NCBI GenBank assembly: GCA_030427335.1 | Contig: JAUHWV010000003.1 | Location: forward strand, 1-38,388 | Direction of reading: 5' to 3' | Origin: Gammaproteobacteria bacterium | GTDB taxonomy: Bacteria > Pseudomonadota > Gammaproteobacteria > Pseudomonadales > Halieaceae | DNA length: 38,388 nucleotides | In this document: positions 33,492 to 38,388 of the stretch, in pieces | Layout: each line of letters starts with the position of its first letter | Numbering within the stretch: the stretch's first letter is position 1 | Position numbers and translations under genes: made by a program | The notes under the pieces: model-generated | What the model saw: only the letters and a program-made list of their open reading frames with translations | Database searches by the model: none | Told to the model about the DNA's origin: nothing

Positions 33492-35459
33492 ATGTTAGAC
33501 AAAAATGCGTTGGCCAGCTTAAAAGGCCTAAAATCGCAGATGGAGGCGGAAAAAGAACGAGTTGAGGCGACGATAAAAGGTACTCAATCTCGTTACGGTT
33601 TTGCCGTACTAGACGACGGGCGTGAAGTGTTTATTACGCCTGAAGAAATGCTAAAAGTACTACCAGGTGACCGCGCGCGTGTTTGCGTTCACCCGGGTCG
33701 CGAAGGAAAACCGGTCGCCGATATCGAAAAGCTTGTTGATAGTCCGCTGGGTTCATTCGTTGGAACCTGCTTGACTAAGGGCAAAGCGTTCTTCATTCAG
33801 CCCGATTGTGGCACGCTCACGCGTTGGCTGTTTGTGCCTCCACACGCACGAAACGGCGCAAAAGCCGGTGATCATGTGCGTTGCGCAATCCTCAAGCACC
33901 CCATCAAAGATGGCAAGCCACAAGCCAAAGTGTTGAAGGCGCTGGGTAGCGATGCGTCTCCCGGTGTTGAAAATCAATATGCGATCGCAAGCCACGCCCT
34001 TCCCGATGAGTGGCCCGCTGCTGTTCTCAAGGAAGCGCATGCCAGTATTGAGCGAGGTTTTGACACTCGTGCCCGAGTCGATTTGACTTCACTGGGATTT
34101 GTGTCAATTGACGCAGCCAAAACGCAAGATATTGACGATGCCCTTTACGCTGAAACCACAGCAGAGGGTTGGACTCTTTATGTTGCAATTGCTGATCCTT
34201 CGGACTACGTCGAGCCGGGTTCAAAGCTGGATGCCGCGATTGCAGAGCGTGCCACCTCGGTCTACTTTCACGGGGATGTAGTACCTATGATGCCGGAGGT
34301 GCTCGCGCAACAAACCTGCGCGTTGGCAGAGAGCGAGCGGCGACCGGCTCTGGTTTTGAAGTCGGAGATTAATAACGACGGTGAGATCACATCTTTTGAA
34401 TTTTTAGAGGCGATTGTTCAGTCGCATGGAAAACTCAGCTACTACGCTGTTGATCGGTACTTGTCGGGTAATAACGAAGATCCGGTGATGCATACCTCCG
34501 CCGTTGAGGCGCTGTATCAGCTGTATCGTGTTTTACGTGAGCGACGTTCCAAGGTCGAGTTGGTCATGGAGGATCGTCAAGAGTTCCGTTGGGTTCTGAA
34601 TGATGATAAGCAAATTGAAAGCATCGAACCCTGCGAGAAATTGACCTCGCAAAAGATGGTCGAAGAATGCATGGTGGTGGCGAACCGTTGTGCAGCGCTG
34701 TTTCTACAAAAACACGGCTGTGCTGGCCCATTTATCGTACATCAAGGGTTCCGCCCCGATCGTCTTGAGGAAGCAGCACAATTCTTGGAGCGATTTGCGC
34801 CTGATTTGAGCGCTCAAGTTATGACCGAGGTTGCTGGATATCGAGAGATCATGTCGGCCTTGGGCCAGGCGGAACATGAGTTGCCATTACGGAGCATGGT
34901 AAATCGTTTGTTGACTCGTGCTGTCCTGTCGGTTTCGGCTGGCCCCCATATGGGTATGGCCTTGCCTGTTTATACCAACTGTACCTCGCCCTTGCGAAAG
35001 TACGCGGACCTTTTGGTACACCGACAAATCAAGTCGGTATTAAGAGAGCGTGATACGGTAACTTTGTCGCAAGACGAACTAAATATTATCGCTGAACGAA
35101 TTCAGACGGCCCGCGATGCCTGCCTTTATGCGGAGCGGTGGCTCGTCAGTCGCTATCTCGAGCGGATTACCGGCTTTAAAAAAGACTGCGTGTTGAGTGC
35201 GAGTGTGGCACAAATTAGCAGCAGTGGCTTATCGATCCGTTTAGACGGCTCTGGCTTGGAAGGGTTTGTTGATTTACGCAAAGACCCAGAGAAGTTCAGC
35301 TTTGACAAATGGACGGCCAGTTTGACATCTACGACGCGTCGTTTTTCCCTGGGGCAGAGCATACAGGTATTTTGCCGTGGCGTGGATTCGAAATCGCGCC
35401 TGGCGCAATTCGATGTTGTTGAGGGCTGTGGTTTAAAAACGGCCAAGAGCCCAGCTTAG
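33492..35459 (+). CDS. RNase II/VacB-family 3'-5' exoribonuclease
   Basis: A 655-residue exoribonuclease of the RNB family, close in length to RNase II (about 644) and shorter than RNase R. Two cold-shock-type OB domains occupy about 25-150 (YGFAVLDDGREVFI, AFFIQPDCGTLTRW). The RNB domain (about 190-520) carries the catalytic Asp set Asp207, Asp213, Asp215 and Asp216 in SIDAAKTQDIDDALY, and AIADPSDYVEPGSKLD, then YTNCTSPLRKYADLLVHRQI. An S1-like domain follows (SVAQISSSGLSIRLDG). There is no Lys-rich tail, which suggests that structured RNA may be degraded less well than by RNase R. Gene symbol left open. Confidence 0.93.
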   Translation: MLDKNALASLKGLKSQMEAEKERVEATIKGTQSRYGFAVLDDGREVFITPEEMLKVLPGDRARVCVHPGREGKPVADIEKLVDSPLGSFVGTCLTKGKAFFIQPDCGTLTRWLFVPPHARNGAKAGDHVRCAILKHPIKDGKPQAKVLKALGSDASPGVENQYAIASHALPDEWPAAVLKEAHASIERGFDTRARVDLTSLGFVSIDAAKTQDIDDALYAETTAEGWTLYVAIADPSDYVEPGSKLDAAIAERATSVYFHGDVVPMMPEVLAQQTCALAESERRPALVLKSEINNDGEITSFEFLEAIVQSHGKLSYYAVDRYLSGNNEDPVMHTSAVEALYQLYRVLRERRSKVELVMEDRQEFRWVLNDDKQIESIEPCEKLTSQKMVEECMVVANRCAALFLQKHGCAGPFIVHQGFRPDRLEEAAQFLERFAPDLSAQVMTEVAGYREIMSALGQAEHELPLRSMVNRLLTRAVLSVSAGPHMGMALPVYTNCTSPLRKYADLLVHRQIKSVLRERDTVTLSQDELNIIAERIQTARDACLYAERWLVSRYLERITGFKKDCVLSASVAQISSSGLSIRLDGSGLEGFVDLRKDPEKFSFDKWTASLTSTTRRFSLGQSIQVFCRGVDSKSRLAQFDVVEGCGLKTAKSPA

Positions 35460-35468
35460 CGTTTGCGA

Positions 35469-35500
35469 AGCTGTCTGCCGGAAGCGGCTGGCAGCTTTTT
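35469..35500 (+). terminator. Rho-independent terminator after the RNase gene
   Basis: A stem of AGCTGTCTGCC (35469-35479) pairs with GGCTGGCAGCT (35486-35496), with one mismatch and one G-T pair, around a 6-nt loop, then runs into TTTTT. It starts 10 nt after the stop codon. Confidence 0.75.
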
Positions 35501-35919
35501 CACTATCGCTGATCTTCGTCTGCTACATACGCCTTTTTGTGAGGCGTTTGGGAAGACTTCCCCTGTTTTTGTGTTCGCCTTACCCTGCTGCTTCTTGACT
35601 GAACTCGCTTTTCAGTAAAACCTTGATTGCTGTTGTATATTTGGCTACCCTCATCTGGTCAGGCCACATGACCGCATGGGTTCTGGGTTTGCCGCTTTAA
35701 ACTTTGCTGAATTGATGAAGAGAAATTGTGTCAAGGCAGGCCAGTGAATTTTTTAACTGCGCCGTTTAACGTGGTAATCCGTTGATCGAGGGCGGTATCG
35801 TTTTTTTGAGCCCGCTGCTGTCGATTTTAACGTGGGCCCGTGGTCGGTACGCTTTTAGAAAAACACTCTAAATTACTTGGGTCGCGCTGGGTTTAGGGTA
35901 TGATTGAAGAGTCTGGTTA
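35501..35919. other. Regulatory gap upstream of the GntR gene
   Basis: About 420 bp lie between the RNase terminator and the GntR regulator gene. I see no credible gene. It contains one 19-bp operator-like palindrome (35656-35674) and AT-rich tracts, but no promoter I would assert. The operator sits about 245 nt before the regulator start, so either a long leader or an unseen small transcript is present. Confidence 0.6.
35656..35674. promoter_or_regulatory. Candidate GntR-family operator, site 1
   Basis: TGGTCAGGCCACATGACCG holds the dyad GGTCA / TGACC. It matches site 2 at 36664-36682 in 17 of 19 positions. Both lie only around the regulator gene. Confidence 0.6.
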
Positions 35920-36636
35920 ATGAACTCAAGTATGAAAATCCAATCGATCAAGCAAGAGCGTTTGTATCTGCGTGTGGCCGAGCAACTTGCGGATAAAATT
36001 AGGACGGGTGAAATTGGCGTTTCTGAGCGCCTGCCTTCGGAGCGTGATTTGGCGGGTCTATTTGGTGTGAGTCGCCCGACCATCCGCGAGGCGATGATTG
36101 CACTGGAGATTGCCGATTTGGTGGAGATTCGGTCTGGCTCTGGGGTTTACGTAAAGTCTACCCAAGCAGGTATGGCATCAAAGCTGATGCCCGATGACGG
36201 TCCTGGCCCCTTAGAGCTCATCGAGGCGCGTTACTTTATCGAGGGTGAAACGGCGGCTCTGGCGGCGGAACGGGCCAATGATACTGATATAGCGTTGATC
36301 GCTGGGGCGCTGCAGGATATTGCTCGTGAGAATGAGGCTTCGCCAGCTCACGAGGATGCGGATGAGGCTTTTCATACTCTTATAGCGATGGCCTCCAAAA
36401 ACAGTGCACTTGCCGCCATGGTGGAGCGTTTGTGGGAGTGGCGAACGACCTCTGAAATGAGTCTGTTTTTCCACGAGCAACAGCGTAGAAGCGGTGTACT
36501 ACCCTCAATCGAAGATCACCAAAAGATCTATGAAGCCATTCGCAAACGCGATGCTGAAGGTGCGCGCGAAGCAATGCATGCTCACCTTGGGCGCGTGCTT
36601 GCCCAAGTCGTGGAGAGCGAGCCCGGATCTAATTAA
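35920..36636 (+). CDS. GntR/FCD-family transcriptional regulator (UxuR/ExuR type)
   Basis: A 238-residue repressor-type regulator of the FadR subfamily. The N-terminal winged helix-turn-helix (about 10-75) has RLPSERDLAGLFGVSRPTIR and VEIRSGSGVYV. The FCD ligand-binding domain (about 95-230) is helical, with ELIEARYFIEGETAALAAER and DADEAFHTLIAMA providing possible metal/ligand His and Asp residues. Its position directly before uxuA suggests control of hexuronate catabolism, with hexuronates or their oxidation products as inducers. ATG 35920 has AAGAG 9 nt upstream; ATG 35932 is possible. The candidate operator copies flank the gene, suggesting autoregulation. Confidence 0.9.
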   Translation: MNSSMKIQSIKQERLYLRVAEQLADKIRTGEIGVSERLPSERDLAGLFGVSRPTIREAMIALEIADLVEIRSGSGVYVKSTQAGMASKLMPDDGPGPLELIEARYFIEGETAALAAERANDTDIALIAGALQDIARENEASPAHEDADEAFHTLIAMASKNSALAAMVERLWEWRTTSEMSLFFHEQQRRSGVLPSIEDHQKIYEAIRKRDAEGAREAMHAHLGRVLAQVVESEPGSN

Positions 36637-36663
36637 GCCGACTAATTAAATAAACTTCTTGAT

Positions 36664-36682
36664 TGGTAAGGCCACTTGACCG
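36664..36682. promoter_or_regulatory. Candidate GntR-family operator, site 2
   Basis: TGGTAAGGCCACTTGACCG lies between the regulator gene and uxuA and is nearly identical to site 1. Downstream, ATTGGTAAG (36662-36670) is also matched by its perfect reverse complement CTTACCAAT at 36708-36716, just before the uxuA start. ATTGGT resembles the half-site of the E. coli UxuR/ExuR operator. Confidence 0.6.
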
Positions 36683-36731
36683 ATAATTTTGGTGTTGACG
36701 ATGCCGTCTTACCAATTCAAAGGTGAAGTAA

Positions 36732-37922
36732 ATGTTAGAAACGTGGCGATGGTTTGGTCCTGATGATCCGGTATCCCTGTCGCAGATTCGTCAGGCGGGC
36801 GCGAGCGGCATTGTGTCTGCTTTGGATCATATTCCAACGGGAGAGGCATGGCCTCTGGAGGATATCTTAGAGCGCAAGCGCATCATCGAAGCCGCGGGGC
36901 TCGTTTGGTCTGTCGTTGAGTCGGTGCCAGTGCACAATGATATTAAATCGCGAACAGGCGCTTTCTTGCGCATGATTGAGAACTATAAAGTCTCCCTCCG
37001 CAATTTGGGTGCGGCCGGCGTTCAAACGGTTTGTTACAACTTTATGCCGGTGGTCGATTGGACGCGAACGAGCTTGTCCTACAAGCTCCCTAATGGCAGC
37101 GTAGCGCTTAAATTCGAAATGACCGATTTCGCTGCCTATGATCGCTACATTCTGAAACGACCGGGTGCAGAAACCTCGTATCCTGAAGCGATATTGCAAA
37201 AGGCAGAGGAGCGCTTTACGGCAATGTCCATGGAAGAAATTGCCGCGCTGGAAAAGAATATTATTGCGGGTCTGCCAGGTGGCGAAGGCTCTTACGACCA
37301 GGCGGGTATCAAAGAGGCGATTCAAAAGTTTGCCCAGTTTGATGACGATACCTACCGTGGCCACTTGTTCGCTTTCTTAGATGAGGTCATTCCCGTGGCC
37401 GAGGAGGCCGGCGTGGTCATGGCCATTCATCCAGACGATCCGCCTTTTTCATTGTTCGGCTTGCCCCGTGTCATGTCGACAGCACAGGATGCCGCGCTGT
37501 TGACTCAGCATCTGCAGAGTCAGGCAAATGGTATCACCATGTGTGCCGGTAGTTTTGGTGCGCGTGCTGACGCTGATTTGGTCTCACTGGTACGTCAGTT
37601 TGCAAATCGTATTTACTTCGTTCATCTGCGCAATATTAAAAAGGAGCAAGACGGTTCCTTTATTGAATCTGAACATCTAGATGGCGACAACGACATTGTG
37701 GGTATTGTCGATGCGCTGCTCGAAGAGGAATCTGCGCGTCGAGCCAAACAGGCTTCGCAGCCACAGATACCGATGCGGCCAGATCACGGCCACACTATGG
37801 ATATTGACCGAGAAGCGAATACAACGCGGCCGGGGTATTCTTACGCAGGTCGTATGCGCGGTCTCGCTGAGCTTCGAGGGGTTATACATACGGTATCTAC
37901 CCTGAAGCAGCGTACAGCTTGA
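36732..37922 (+). CDS. uxuA: D-mannonate dehydratase
   Basis: A 396-residue enzyme that dehydrates D-mannonate to 2-keto-3-deoxygluconate in D-glucuronate and alginate or ulvan-derived uronate use. Family segments include WRWFGPDDPVSLSQIRQAGA, SVESVPVHNDIKSRTG, VCYNFMPVVDWTRTSL, the metal-site HPDDPPFSLFGLPRVM and ITMCAGSFGARADADL, FVHLRNIKKE and a late MRPDHGH. Length agrees with the 394-residue E. coli enzyme. It is the second gene after the GntR regulator and runs with 2 nt spacing into the uxuB-like gene. Confidence 0.95.
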   Translation: MLETWRWFGPDDPVSLSQIRQAGASGIVSALDHIPTGEAWPLEDILERKRIIEAAGLVWSVVESVPVHNDIKSRTGAFLRMIENYKVSLRNLGAAGVQTVCYNFMPVVDWTRTSLSYKLPNGSVALKFEMTDFAAYDRYILKRPGAETSYPEAILQKAEERFTAMSMEEIAALEKNIIAGLPGGEGSYDQAGIKEAIQKFAQFDDDTYRGHLFAFLDEVIPVAEEAGVVMAIHPDDPPFSLFGLPRVMSTAQDAALLTQHLQSQANGITMCAGSFGARADADLVSLVRQFANRIYFVHLRNIKKEQDGSFIESEHLDGDNDIVGIVDALLEEESARRAKQASQPQIPMRPDHGHTMDIDREANTTRPGYSYAGRMRGLAELRGVIHTVSTLKQRTA

Positions 37923-37924
37923 TC

Positions 37925-38388
37925 ATGCAAGCGCCGGGTATCGTTCATATTGGCCTGGGGGCCTTTCACCGAGGCCATCAAGCGGTTTACCTGCAGTCGT
38001 ATCGCGCCAGAACTTGCGACACTCGATGGGATATTTGTGCGGCGAATATTCGCTCAAATCAAGCCATTTGCGATGCCTTGACCGCAGCCAATCATTGTTA
38101 TTCGGTTGTGGCCTACAAAGATTCTCAAACCGCTTCCGTGACCCAAGTTGGATCGATTGGCGAAGCGCTGTTCGCCGGCGAAAGTCGAGGTGAGCTACTC
38201 GCTAGGCTGTGTTTACCCTCTGTGGCCATTGTGACGCTGACCGTGACAGAGAAAGGCTACGGGTTGAAGCCCTCGGGGCTTGAGCTCAACATGGATGATC
38301 CTGCTATTGCAACCGACTGGGTTGCACTGGATGAACCGAGATCGGTACCGGGGCTCTTGCTACTGGCCTTGCTTCGACGTCGCGAGCG
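37925..38388 (+). CDS. uxuB: UxuB-like fructuronate reductase/mannitol dehydrogenase (partial)
   Basis: The reading frame starts with ATG at 37925, 2 nt after the uxuA stop, and is cut by the window end after 154 codons. The N-terminus (IVHIGLGAFHRGHQAVYLQS) is the Rossmann dinucleotide motif of the mannitol dehydrogenase/fructuronate reductase family, whose members reduce fructuronate to mannonate with NADH. The product supplies the uxuA substrate, so the cluster runs fructuronate to mannonate to ketodeoxygluconate. The protein starts without an upstream extension. The catalytic half lies outside the window, and the exact substrate is inferred from context. Confidence 0.85.
   Translation, partial: MQAPGIVHIGLGAFHRGHQAVYLQSYRARTCDTRWDICAANIRSNQAICDALTAANHCYSVVAYKDSQTASVTQVGSIGEALFAGESRGELLARLCLPSVAIVTLTVTEKGYGLKPSGLELNMDDPAIATDWVALDEPRSVPGLLLLALLRRRE

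Noticed and set aside
35668-35700. 10-codon frame starting ATGACCGCATGG as a leader peptide
   Set aside because: There is no ribosome binding site and it overlaps the operator; chance is a sufficient explanation.
35877-35904. TTGGGT-16-TATGAT as promoter of the GntR gene
   Set aside because: The predicted transcript start would lie only about 9 nt from the ATG and would cut into the probable ribosome binding site.

Overview
The window looks like a chromosomal segment of a marine-type gammaproteobacterium. Orn, RsgA and phosphatidylserine decarboxylase sit together, as is usual in Gammaproteobacteria. There are many predicted lipoproteins, plus PdxH, CinA, a PhoH/PIN ATPase and an RNase II-family exonuclease. 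The Halieaceae (OM60/NOR5) or a neighbouring clade is my guess, not something the sequence proves.

Layout. Bases 1-99 are a (CAGCAGA)n heptanucleotide array directly upstream of a DUF2288 gene (+). Bases 493-1172 carry no convincing gene but hold a cluster of dispersed-repeat units: a 93-bp element with perfect 11-bp terminal inverted repeats, a second copy of its core, and two GGGTCAGA-type hairpins. Next, on the minus strand, come two exported amidohydrolases (1173-4486), with a second heptanucleotide array (TTTGTCG)n in the leader of the first.

Bases 4604-18910 are the most interesting part: about 14.3 kb holding 13 tightly packed minus-strand genes, read from 18910 down to 4604. In transcription order they encode an exported protein with a TonB-C-like end, a poly-Ser lipoprotein, a glycine-zipper lipoprotein, a membrane-anchored TPR/coiled-coil protein, a PEGA-repeat protein with an FGE/SUMF1-like domain, a small Ala/Pro-rich exported protein, a MotA/TolQ/ExbB-type channel protein, a degenerate Hsp70/actin-fold protein, two paralogous proteins with an ExbD/TolR-like N-terminal helix joined to a coiled coil and a von Willebrand A domain, two more lipoproteins and an M48 metalloprotease lipoprotein. 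I read this as a candidate proton-motive-force-driven envelope machine that matches no system I can name.

Bases 19081-31846 are mostly housekeeping: a double-hotdog thioesterase, a small unknown gene (-), gamma-glutamyltransferase, pdxH, cinA (-), an unknown exported protein, an FKBP isomerase, an Fe-type alcohol dehydrogenase, orn, rsgA, psd (-), an MBL-fold hydrolase (-), a Bax-like glucosaminidase lipoprotein and a SnoaL/NTF2-like protein. Bases 31889-35459 hold a divergent phoH-type gene (-) and an RNase II-family gene (+).

From 35920 to the right edge is a hexuronate catabolic cluster: a GntR/FCD regulator, uxuA (mannonate dehydratase) and the first 154 codons of a uxuB-like oxidoreductase. 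A 19-bp palindromic motif occurs almost identically upstream of the regulator and between the regulator and uxuA. It is a good candidate operator for that regulator.
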